The position numbers were made by a program, and so were the translations under genes. A stretch of 46,534 nucleotides of DNA from CAZGWJ01 sp964529445. Lineage in GTDB: Bacteria; Oederibacteriota; Muellerivitia; Muellerivitales; Muellerivitaceae. Position 1 is the stretch's first letter, and each line of letters starts with the position of its first letter. Where the stretch lies: NCBI GenBank assembly GCA_964529445.1, contig CAZGWJ010000009.1, positions 1-46,534 of the forward strand, in the 5' to 3' direction. The notes under the pieces were generated by a model. That model did no database searches. It was not told the origin of the DNA and saw only the letters and a list, made by a program, of their open reading frames with translations. Below are positions 26,321 to 32,663 of the stretch, piece by piece.

Positions 26321-26420
26321 TGTGTGAAAGGTTTGAAAAGTGTGAATGGGACGGCAAGGCGGAAAGATTCGGCGCCAAAACAGGCGCCTCGAGTGTGAAA
26401 AGTTTGAAAAGTGTGAATGG
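26321..26420 (+). repeat. TTTGAAAAGTGTGAA direct repeat pair flanking a hairpin
   Basis: Two near-identical copies lie at 26321-26349 and 26391-26420. Between them GGCGCC AAAACA GGCGCC (26371-26388) forms a hairpin. The same unit occurs as inverted pairs at 39.9 and 43.1 kb. Confidence 0.8.
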
Positions 26421-26509
26421 TGAGAAGGGAAGAGCGACGAATTAACTGACACGACACAGCAAGAAAATGCAGTTTTGTGGAATTGCTATGGGTTGTCGAA
26501 GACCCTGAG

Positions 26510-26550
26510 CGATGGCGAAGCCATCGGTCGAATGGGCCACGTCGGCCCAT
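26510..26550. repeat. Two adjacent small hairpins before the acetyltransferase gene
   Basis: CGATGGC-GAA-GCCATCG (26510-26526) and ATGGGCC-ACGTC-GGCCCAT (26532-26550) stand side by side. Together with the repeats above they fill the 26310-26596 gap, where no gene was seen. Confidence 0.7.
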
Positions 26551-26596
26551 GAACAAACAACGGGCCTTCTCGCAATGACAGAATGGGGAGTATTAC

Positions 26597-27133
26597 TTGA
26601 AGATACGCGAAGCGACCGGTGCCGACTTCCAGGACGTTTGGGACGTCGAGAGGCGCGCCTTTTCCACCGACTCGGAAGCCGTCCTCGTCAAAAACCTCCT
26701 CGCCGATCCCACGGCCCAACCCCTGATCTCTCTTCTCGCCTATGAAGACGGGAAAGCCGTCGGTCATATCCTGCTCACGAAGGCGATGCTCGATACCTCG
26801 CCGGAACTTCCCTGTCTCATCCTGGCCCCCTTGGCGGTCGTTCCCGAGTTCCAGAAGCGGGGGATCGGGACGGCCCTGATGAAGGAGGCCCTTCGCCTGG
26901 CCGCCCTGCGGGGTGTGGACCGGGTCTTCGTGCTGGGCCATCCCGGCTACTATCCCCGGGCCGGTTTCAGGAACGACGCCGAAGCCCTCGGTTTTGAGGC
27001 GCCCTATCCCATCCCGGCAAAGCACAAGGCCGCCTGGATGGTGGCGGAACTCCTGCCCGGGACGATCGGGAAGGTCCGCGGGAAGGTCCGCGTCGCGGAC
27101 ACCCTGATGAAGCCGGAATATTGGCGGGAATAG
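26597..27133 (+). CDS. GNAT-family N-acetyltransferase (YhbS-like)
   Basis: 178 aa. TTG at 26597 is chosen as the start: GGGGAG at 26585-26590 lies six bases upstream and the protein then begins MKIREATGADFQDV, as usual for the family. The acetyl-CoA binding motif A is LAPLAVVPEFQKRGIGTALM (76-95), with the Q/RxxGxG/A signature QKRGIG. GHPGYYPRAGF nearby is characteristic of the YhbS-like branch. It transfers an acetyl group from acetyl-CoA to an amine; the acceptor is unknown. Cytoplasmic. It stands alone between repeat-rich DNA and the sigma-factor cluster. Confidence 0.88.
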   Translation: MKIREATGADFQDVWDVERRAFSTDSEAVLVKNLLADPTAQPLISLLAYEDGKAVGHILLTKAMLDTSPELPCLILAPLAVVPEFQKRGIGTALMKEALRLAALRGVDRVFVLGHPGYYPRAGFRNDAEALGFEAPYPIPAKHKAAWMVAELLPGTIGKVRGKVRVADTLMKPEYWRE

Positions 27134-27307
27134 AAGACGGTCTTTGGACTCCGTCTATCCGTCCCGGTGTCGGTTATCCGATGTATTTTTTCCGCCCCGC
27201 CCCGATTTCCGATTGTGCCGGTATACTTGGCTTGGGTTGTCACCCCCGTCGTATCGGTGTGCATCCCATTCATCTGTGGCTAAACCGTCGTTGTCGGTGG
27301 GCGGGAT

Positions 27308-27862
27308 ATGATCGAGGAATCCGAGATCATCCGAAGGGTGCTGGCGGGGGATCGTGATCTCTACGCGGAACTCGTGCGCGCCCACCAGGCGCCCCTCTAC
27401 CAGATGTGCCTCGCCTACCTGAAGGACCCTCATGCGGCCGAGGAGGCCGCCCACGTGTCCTTCATCAAGGCCTACCGGAATCTCGCCTCCTTCCGGGGCG
27501 GTTCCGCCTTCCGGACCTGGCTGACCCGCATCGGCATCAACCATTGCAAGGACATCCTCAAGAAGCGCCGCCGGGACCGCACCGATTCCCTCGACGGGAT
27601 GATGCAGGACCTGGTGAGGATGCCGGTATCCCTCGTCCAGCCGCCGGAGGAGCCGTCGTCCGGCCTCCAGGTCCCGCCTGCGGCCTTGGCGCTCCTGAGC
27701 CGGGGGGAACGGGCGGTTTTCGAGGCCGTGGCGAGAAGGCCGGAGGCGGGGTATGACGAGATCGGGAGGGAGTTGAAATTGAGCCGGGACGGCGTGAAAG
27801 GCCGCCTCAAGAGGGCCCGGGAAAAAATCCAGTCCTACCTGGGCCGGAGCGGCGTCCAATAG
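27308..27862 (+). CDS. ECF-type RNA polymerase sigma factor
   Basis: 184 aa, the usual ECF size. Region 2 (about 8-75) contains AAEEAAHVSFIKAYRNLASFRGGSAFRTWL in two parts, with the WLTRIGINHCKDILKKRRR helix that contacts the -10 element. A Pro-rich linker follows, and region 4 (about 125-178) has LSRGERAVFEAVARR and the YDEIGRELKLSRDGVKGRLKRAREKI helix-turn-helix. Regions 1 and 3 are absent, as expected. The adjacent anti-sigma and periplasmic sensor genes indicate control by sequestering at the membrane. The ribosome site is weak (GGCGGGAT). The 27134-27307 gap has TATACT at 27222-27227 as a possible -10. Confidence 0.93.
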   Translation: MIEESEIIRRVLAGDRDLYAELVRAHQAPLYQMCLAYLKDPHAAEEAAHVSFIKAYRNLASFRGGSAFRTWLTRIGINHCKDILKKRRRDRTDSLDGMMQDLVRMPVSLVQPPEEPSSGLQVPPAALALLSRGERAVFEAVARRPEAGYDEIGRELKLSRDGVKGRLKRAREKIQSYLGRSGVQ

Positions 27863-27876
27863 AACGGAGAGAGGCC

Positions 27877-28254
27877 ATGGAACACGAACACATCATCTCG
27901 CAGGCCTGGGATTACCATTCCGGGCGCCTGGATGCCGCCGAGCGGGCGGTCGTCGAGGGGCACCTTCGGGGTTGCCGCGACTGCCGCGAGCTTTACGGGC
28001 GTTGGAGGCTCGTCGAGCCGTCGGCGGGGTTCCTGGAGCGCGTCATGGCCGACCTGCCCGCGGCCGCCTCGTCCCCGATCAGCGAATCGTGGCTGCGACG
28101 GCTTCAGCTCTGGGGAACGCTGGCCGCGGCCGCGCTGGTCGTGGTGGCTTTCTGGCGTCCCGAGCAGGATTGGCTCGATGCCGACCGCTCCTTCGCCTGG
28201 TACCAAGCGGGCGATCGGGTCGTGGGGGAGCGTCACCCGGGAGGGAGGCCATGA
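27877..28254 (+). CDS. Anti-sigma factor with zinc-finger-like domain and one membrane segment
   Basis: 125 aa, starting 14 bases after the sigma-factor stop with GGAGAGAGG upstream. The N-terminus (1-45) has the HxxxCxxC motif of anti-sigma domains (His29, Cys33, Cys36, with His14 as possible fourth ligand). A hydrophobic segment at 78-93 spans the membrane, leaving a short tail of about 30 residues in the periplasm. It should hold the ECF factor inactive at the inner membrane. The stop overlaps the next start (ATGA), so the sensor is translationally coupled to it. The C-terminal tail is short, suggesting that signal input comes from the next protein (inference). Confidence 0.88.
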   Translation: MEHEHIISQAWDYHSGRLDAAERAVVEGHLRGCRDCRELYGRWRLVEPSAGFLERVMADLPAAASSPISESWLRRLQLWGTLAAAALVVVAFWRPEQDWLDADRSFAWYQAGDRVVGERHPGGRP

Positions 28255-28664
28255 ACCGCTTCCTCCATTCCAAGCGGGGCATCCTTTTCATCTTTCTGCT
28301 GGGCCTGGCGCTCGGGGCAGGGGCCATGCGACTCTACTTCACCCGCACCATTGGCGCCTGGAGCCCGGCCGACCGTTTTGCCGCGAAACTCGCGAACGAC
28401 CTGGGACTCGACGCCGAGCAGCGCAAGCGCGTGGAGGGCGTCCTGGCCGACCAGAGGAGCCGCATGGAGGAACTCCGGGCCCTCTGGAAGGTGGATGTGC
28501 GTCTTTTGGCCCGCGACGGGGAAGATCGCATCGCCGACATCCTGAGTTCCTCCCAGATGGACGTCTACATGAAGCAGCACGACGAGATCCACGGACGCAT
28601 GGTGCGCTTCCTCTGGATCACCGACAGCAATCCGACCGCCATCGCCGTCGCCCCGCAGAAGTAA
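28251..28664 (+). CDS. Membrane-anchored periplasmic sensor-like protein (CpxP/ZraP/CnrX-like)
   Basis: 137 aa from the ATG at 28251, which overlaps the upstream stop by ATGA and has GGGAGG at 28241-28246. A single hydrophobic segment (10-27) anchors it with most of the chain outside. The remainder is helical and charged: LANDLGLDAEQRKRVEGVLADQRSRMEELRAL has the L-x-L-x-x-x-Q pattern of the LTxxQ family of periplasmic stress sensors and chaperones. In Cupriavidus CnrYXH, a sigma factor, an anti-sigma and a CnrX sensor of this fold work together in metal response. The same trio here suggests envelope or metal sensing. There are no His or Cys clusters to prove metal binding. Confidence 0.75.
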   Translation: MNRFLHSKRGILFIFLLGLALGAGAMRLYFTRTIGAWSPADRFAAKLANDLGLDAEQRKRVEGVLADQRSRMEELRALWKVDVRLLARDGEDRIADILSSSQMDVYMKQHDEIHGRMVRFLWITDSNPTAIAVAPQK

Positions 28665-28688
28665 GGCGCTGGTTCAGCGATCCCAATC

Positions 28689-28726
28689 CCCTCTCCCCTT
28701 GTGGGAGAGGGACAAAGGGTGAGGGG
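28689..28726. repeat. CCCTCACCC-type interspersed palindrome, copy c
   Basis: CCCTCTCCC (28689-28697) pairs with GGGAGAGGG (28703-28711), then AGGGTGAGGGG. The orientation is reversed relative to copy a. It occupies most of the 28665-28796 gap. Confidence 0.75.
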
Positions 28727-28796
28727 TGAAGGCCGCCAAACCTTATTTTCCACTTTCCATTTTCAATTTTCGATTTGCCGAATCGGGGAGGTTGAC

Positions 28797-29885
28797 ATGA
28801 ATCGCGGGATACTGATCGCAACGCTGGTACTCGTCGGTGCCGCTGGTCCCGTTCGGGGATCGGTCTTGCAGGACTGGACCGGCTTCGAATCCCGGAAGAC
28901 CGTGGGCACCTTCGTCGACGAGAAGGGCACCAAGATCGATTTCGCCCAGGCCGAGGGGCCGTCCGCCGGGACGAAGGCCCTGAAGATGAGCGCCTCGATG
29001 GTCGAGTGGGGAGGCGTCTGGAGCGACGTGAAGGGCGAACTCGCCCGGACCGGGGCCCTGCGCTTCAAGGCCAAGGCGTCCGCGCCGGGAGTGCTGGAGG
29101 TCGGCTTGACGGACGACCGCAAGACGCAGTTCGTGGCCTGGATCCGCATCTTCTCCGAGGAATGGGAGGAGTTCACCCTGCCCCTCTCGCTTTTCGCGCG
29201 GACGAAATACCCCCTGCCGGGTTCCGTGCCGGATGCGGCCATGCGCTGGGGGAACGTCGTGAGTCTCCAGTTCGCCCTGCGTACCAGCGGCACCACGACG
29301 TACTGGATCGGGCCGGTCGAGTACGTGGCAGGGCCGGTCAAAGCCGCCACGGGGATGCCCAAGCATGACGTGCCGAAGGGCACCCTCGTGGTCCAGGATT
29401 TCACCCTGCTCGACAAGAAGGCGTACGGACTATTCACGGACGGAAAGAGGACATCCATGGCCCTGGACATCGTCCGGGATCCCGACGCTCCGGGTCGCAT
29501 GCAGGCCGCCTGCCGCTACGAGTTGACGGAGGGCGGCTGGTGCGGGGTCTGGGTGCGCTGCGGGGACGAGTGGGAAGGGCAGGATTGGAGGGGATCGAAA
29601 TCGCTGGTGTTCACGGTGTACAGCCGGGAACCCCTCTCCTTCGAGTTCGGATTCAACGACGTGAACGAGAACGCCTACATCGCGCTGGCCCCCCAGACGA
29701 AGGGAACCGGTTGGGAGACCCTTTCCTTCCCGATGACGAGTTTCCAGTTGAACCCCTTCTACCAGCCGCCCGGCGCCCAGAAGGGGGCTCCCCTGGACCT
29801 GTCCCGCATCGAGACCTTCAACATCGCCCCCAAAACCACGGGCAAGCACGAGTTCAAGTTGAAGGAAGTGCTGATCCGGAAGTGA
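28797..29885 (+). CDS. Secreted protein with two carbohydrate-binding-like beta domains
   Basis: 362 aa; GGGGAGG at 28785-28791 supports the ATG at 28797. Signal peptide to about residue 21 (PVRGS), with no lipobox. Two domains of about 165 residues each begin with LQDWTGFESRK... and LVVQDFTLLDKK.... Each ends in a strand-rich half with an FTLPLSLF/LSFPMTSF motif and a TYWIGPVEY/HEFKLKEVLI last strand. This is the pattern of CBM11-like and related galactose-binding-like modules, where the last strand carries ligand residues. No catalytic residues of a known hydrolase are seen, and the second domain reads as a diverged copy of the first. A role as a soluble glycan-binding protein beside the window's glycosidases is inference. 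Confidence 0.7.
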   Translation: MNRGILIATLVLVGAAGPVRGSVLQDWTGFESRKTVGTFVDEKGTKIDFAQAEGPSAGTKALKMSASMVEWGGVWSDVKGELARTGALRFKAKASAPGVLEVGLTDDRKTQFVAWIRIFSEEWEEFTLPLSLFARTKYPLPGSVPDAAMRWGNVVSLQFALRTSGTTTYWIGPVEYVAGPVKAATGMPKHDVPKGTLVVQDFTLLDKKAYGLFTDGKRTSMALDIVRDPDAPGRMQAACRYELTEGGWCGVWVRCGDEWEGQDWRGSKSLVFTVYSREPLSFEFGFNDVNENAYIALAPQTKGTGWETLSFPMTSFQLNPFYQPPGAQKGAPLDLSRIETFNIAPKTTGKHEFKLKEVLIRK

Positions 29886-29946
29886 CGGTTCATGAAAGAA
29901 TCCATCGAGGTCGCCGTTTATCTTTGAGAACGGGATGGTTAAGTCG

Positions 29947-29952
29947 TAGAAT
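29947..29952 (+). promoter_or_regulatory. Candidate -10 element of the fourth Thr/Pro lipoprotein gene
   Basis: TAGAAT lies 27 bases before the ATG at 29980. No standard -35 is evident. Confidence 0.4.
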
Positions 29953-29979
29953 GTACCATTCCATCAGGGGGTGGTTTAT

Positions 29980-30765
29980 ATGATGCGTTTGATTGCTTTC
30001 GCGCTTTGCTTGGCTGGTATGATCGGGTTCCAACTTTCCTGCAAGAAGAAGGACACTCCCGCGGCTCCCATCGTGGTCCCGGCCAATACGGCCACCTTCA
30101 CGGCCACTTCGACCCCGATCGACACATCCACCTCGACTCCCACCGAAAGCCCGACCTCGACATTGACCTTCACGGATAGTCCCACGCCTTCCGACACGCC
30201 GACCGTGCCACCGACTTCTACGCCCACAATGTCTGCGACAGTTACACACACACCGACGCCGACCACCACGTGGACTCCCCTCGCAACCTGTGCCGCTCCG
30301 GTCACCTGTGGGCTGGTTTCCTCGACATCGTCGGGTTCCGGGGTTTCCGGGGTGAAGCTTTCGGTGACACAGTACAACCTGTCCACGCCCGGTACCGTGT
30401 ATTCCATGCGTTTCCGGGTCTTCGGCTCGATCGGGTCGGGAAGGGCGGGGATCTACACGGCGACCTCTCCCGCCACCCTGTTGGTTGAGAGTGATGTGAC
30501 TGGATTCCCGGTGACGAACATCGGGAACTACAGCGTACCCATGATACCGAACGTTTCCCTGCCGGCCGGGGATTACTACCTCGCCGTCATGACTCAGGGT
30601 GACGGGGTCAATAGTCTCACCTTCACGTTCCATTCCCAGACTGGTAGCACGGTATACAGCAATACGGGCTATTCGTGGGGGCCCCTGCCTTCGACGATCA
30701 ACATTAGCGGGTGGGGCTCGAACGGTAGCGTTGCCGGGAACGTGGAAGCCCTCGTTTGTCCTTGA
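29980..30765 (+). CDS. Thr/Pro-linker lipoprotein with one beta-module
   Basis: 261 aa from the ATG at 29980; AGGGGG at 29966-29971 is well placed, and an ATG at 29983 is equally possible. Lipobox QLSC gives Cys21. Residues 30-105 are a Thr/Pro/Ser linker. The remaining 150 residues form one beta-module with GRAGIYTATSPATLLVES and LPAGDYYLAVMTQG, the same pattern as the modules in the lipoproteins at 1-3934 and 12973-14157. It is the smallest family member in the window, one stalk plus one head. It follows the carbohydrate-binding-like gene, separated by its own promoter, and ends before a shared terminator. Confidence 0.88.
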   Translation: MMRLIAFALCLAGMIGFQLSCKKKDTPAAPIVVPANTATFTATSTPIDTSTSTPTESPTSTLTFTDSPTPSDTPTVPPTSTPTMSATVTHTPTPTTTWTPLATCAAPVTCGLVSSTSSGSGVSGVKLSVTQYNLSTPGTVYSMRFRVFGSIGSGRAGIYTATSPATLLVESDVTGFPVTNIGNYSVPMIPNVSLPAGDYYLAVMTQGDGVNSLTFTFHSQTGSTVYSNTGYSWGPLPSTINISGWGSNGSVAGNVEALVCP

Positions 30766-30790
30766 ATCAACGAGTGCGTTGAGCGCCTTC

Positions 30791-30829
30791 AACACGCCCG
30801 ATCGGGATTCGGTCGGGCGTGTTCTTTTT
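30791..30829 (+). terminator. Intrinsic terminator between convergent genes
   Basis: An 11-bp stem (30791-30801 with 30813-30823) has an 11-base loop and CTTTTT on the plus side. It ends the lipoprotein transcript; the minus side has no T tract. Confidence 0.85.
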
Positions 30830-30840
30830 CGGACAGGTTG

Positions 30841-32190
30841 CTATTCCCCCAGTTTCCTCAGCAGATCGAACGTATAGAGCCCGGTGGCGTGGCCGTCGCT
30901 GAAGGCCAGCCTCAGGGCGTAGCGGCCGACCGGGTCCGCCCCCGTCAGGCGCACATCCAGGGGCACGTCTCCGGGTTGAAGGGTCCTTTTCCCGGTCTTC
31001 TCGTCCACGCATCCCGCGCAGGGGCATTGCGTCCGGAGGAGATGCGGATTGTAGGACAGGGTTTTCCCGCCGCTGAACTCGATGCGGATCCGCTTCGGGT
31101 CCTTCGTGTCGATCCTCACGGGAACGGATTCATCGGCGCCTTCCGCGTTCGTCCTCGAGATCTGGGCGGCGCAGGCCCGGGCGAGCTCCAGATAGGCGCG
31201 ACCGGCCGGGCTGTCGGGACGGACGGTCACGACGGGAAGGCCCGTGTCGCCGGATTCGGCCACGGCGGGGTCCAGGGGCAAGGCGCCCAGGAAGGGAACC
31301 TCCAGTCCCTCCGCGAGCCGCTTTCCCCCGTCCCGGGAAAAGACGTCGGTGGTCTTGCCGCAATGCGGGCAGGTGAAGCCGCTCATGTTCTCCACGACGC
31401 CCAGGATGGGAACCTTCACCTGGCGGAAGAGGGCGAGGCCCTTGCGGGTGACGCCGCTGGCGGTGGCCAGGGGCGTCGTGACGATGACGGCGCCGGTCAG
31501 GGGCGCGGATTGCGCGAGGGTCAGTTGGATGTCACCGGTCCCGGGTGGAAGGTCCACGAACAGGTAGTCGAGATCGCCCCAAGCGACGTCGCCCAGAAAT
31601 TGCTGGAGGATGCCGGAGGCCATGGGGCCGCGCCAGATGAGGGGGGAACCCGGCTCCACCAGCATCCCCATCGACATGAACTTCAGGCCGTGCTTCTCGA
31701 AGGGCCGGATCTTGCCGTCGGTCCCTCCCGAGACCTCCCCCTTGCCCTCACCCATCATGGGCGGGATGGACGGGCCGTACACGTCGGCATCCAGCAGTCC
31801 CACCTTCGCGCCCTCCTTCGCGAGGGCCAGGGCCAGGTTCAGGGCCACGGTGCTCTTGCCGACGCCGCCCTTGCCCGATGCCACCGCGATCAGGTTCTTG
31901 ACCCCCGCGAGTTCGTCCGAAAGGGAGGGCCCCGGCGCCGGTTTCACCTTGGCGGTCATCTTCACGTCCACCTTTTCGACGCCGGGCAGGGCCGCGACGA
32001 GTTTTTCGGCCTGGGAACGGAATCGTTCCTTCACGGGGCAGGCCGGGGTGGTGAGTTCGATCGAGAAGGAAACGTGTCCGCCCTCGATGACGAGGTCCTT
32101 CACGAATCCCAGGGATACGATGTCGCGCCCCAGGTCGGGGTCCTGGATGGCGGACAGGGCTTGAAGGACGTCCTTTTCGGCGGGGGGCAT
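30841..32190 (-). CDS. apbC: Mrp/ApbC-type iron-sulfur carrier ATPase with C-terminal DUF971 domain
   Basis: 449 aa; AGGAG precedes the ATG at 32190. An N-terminal MIP18-type (DUF59) domain spans about 5-80 with TPACPVKE. The ATPase core has the deviant Walker A SGKGGVGKST (105-114), switch LLDADVYGPS and VDLPPGTGD, and the CPHC motif (Cys273, Cys276) through which the dimer carries a 4Fe-4S cluster. About 95 residues at the C-terminus match a DUF971 domain with RIEFSGGKTLSYNPHLLR and CPCAGCVDEKTG, giving three further cysteines. Fusion of Mrp to DUF971 is known in other bacteria. The protein hands iron-sulfur clusters to apoproteins in the cytoplasm. The gene is convergent with the lipoprotein gene. 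Confidence 0.95.
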   Translation of the reverse strand: MPPAEKDVLQALSAIQDPDLGRDIVSLGFVKDLVIEGGHVSFSIELTTPACPVKERFRSQAEKLVAALPGVEKVDVKMTAKVKPAPGPSLSDELAGVKNLIAVASGKGGVGKSTVALNLALALAKEGAKVGLLDADVYGPSIPPMMGEGKGEVSGGTDGKIRPFEKHGLKFMSMGMLVEPGSPLIWRGPMASGILQQFLGDVAWGDLDYLFVDLPPGTGDIQLTLAQSAPLTGAVIVTTPLATASGVTRKGLALFRQVKVPILGVVENMSGFTCPHCGKTTDVFSRDGGKRLAEGLEVPFLGALPLDPAVAESGDTGLPVVTVRPDSPAGRAYLELARACAAQISRTNAEGADESVPVRIDTKDPKRIRIEFSGGKTLSYNPHLLRTQCPCAGCVDEKTGKRTLQPGDVPLDVRLTGADPVGRYALRLAFSDGHATGLYTFDLLRKLGE

Positions 32191-32241
32191 AAAGGCTCCT
32201 AGTCTTGAATGAGTTAGGTCTGGATCGGAACCGAGCGTTCC

Positions 32242-32290
32242 CCCCTCACCCGACCCTCTCCCTCAAGGTCGAGGGAAAAAGGGGTGGGGG
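32242..32290. repeat. CCCTCACCC-type interspersed palindrome, copy d
   Basis: CCCCTCACCC is followed by CCCTCTCCCTC and a GAGGG partner with imperfect pairing, then GGGGTGGGGG. Most degenerate of the copies. It sits in the 32191-32663 gap, which holds only repeats and a promoter. Confidence 0.6.
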
Positions 32291-32404
32291 GCACAGGGTA
32301 CTCCTTGGGATGGGTGTGTATCCGGGTCCGATGAGGATACCATCGGTTCCGGGCACCGTAAAAGCAAGAGCTGTCGGAAAGACCTGACCCAAGATAATAC
32401 ACAT

Positions 32405-32540
32405 CCAACGCGAAGCCGCGAAGCCGCGAAGGAAGATCTGAAGATGAGAACGACTTCGGCGATTTCGGAATCTATCCTGAGTCGTGGCTTTGGATCGTCA
32501 ATTCCCCAAAACTTCGCCGTTCTTCGCGGCTTCGCGTTGG
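32405..32540. repeat. Perfect 19-bp inverted repeat pair (CTTCGCGTTGG family) around a 98-bp core
   Basis: CCAACGCGAAGCCGCGAAG at 32405-32423 is the exact complement of 32522-32540. The enclosed 98 bases hold no gene. Confidence 0.9.
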
Positions 32541-32614
32541 CTTTGAATTTGTGGGAAATCCATTGGGTCCATATGAAGATGCTAAATGAACGCTTATTTT
32601 ATCGCGAAAACGTG

Positions 32615-32620
32615 TAGAAT
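32615..32620 (+). promoter_or_regulatory. Candidate -10 element of the guanylyltransferase gene
   Basis: TAGAAT lies 43 bases before the ATG. TTTATC precedes it by 11 bases, an arrangement also seen before rnk and the gene at 36777. Confidence 0.4.
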
Positions 32621-32663
32621 ACCCTTTCGGCGCGATATCGATCGACACTGAGAGGAGGGTCCG

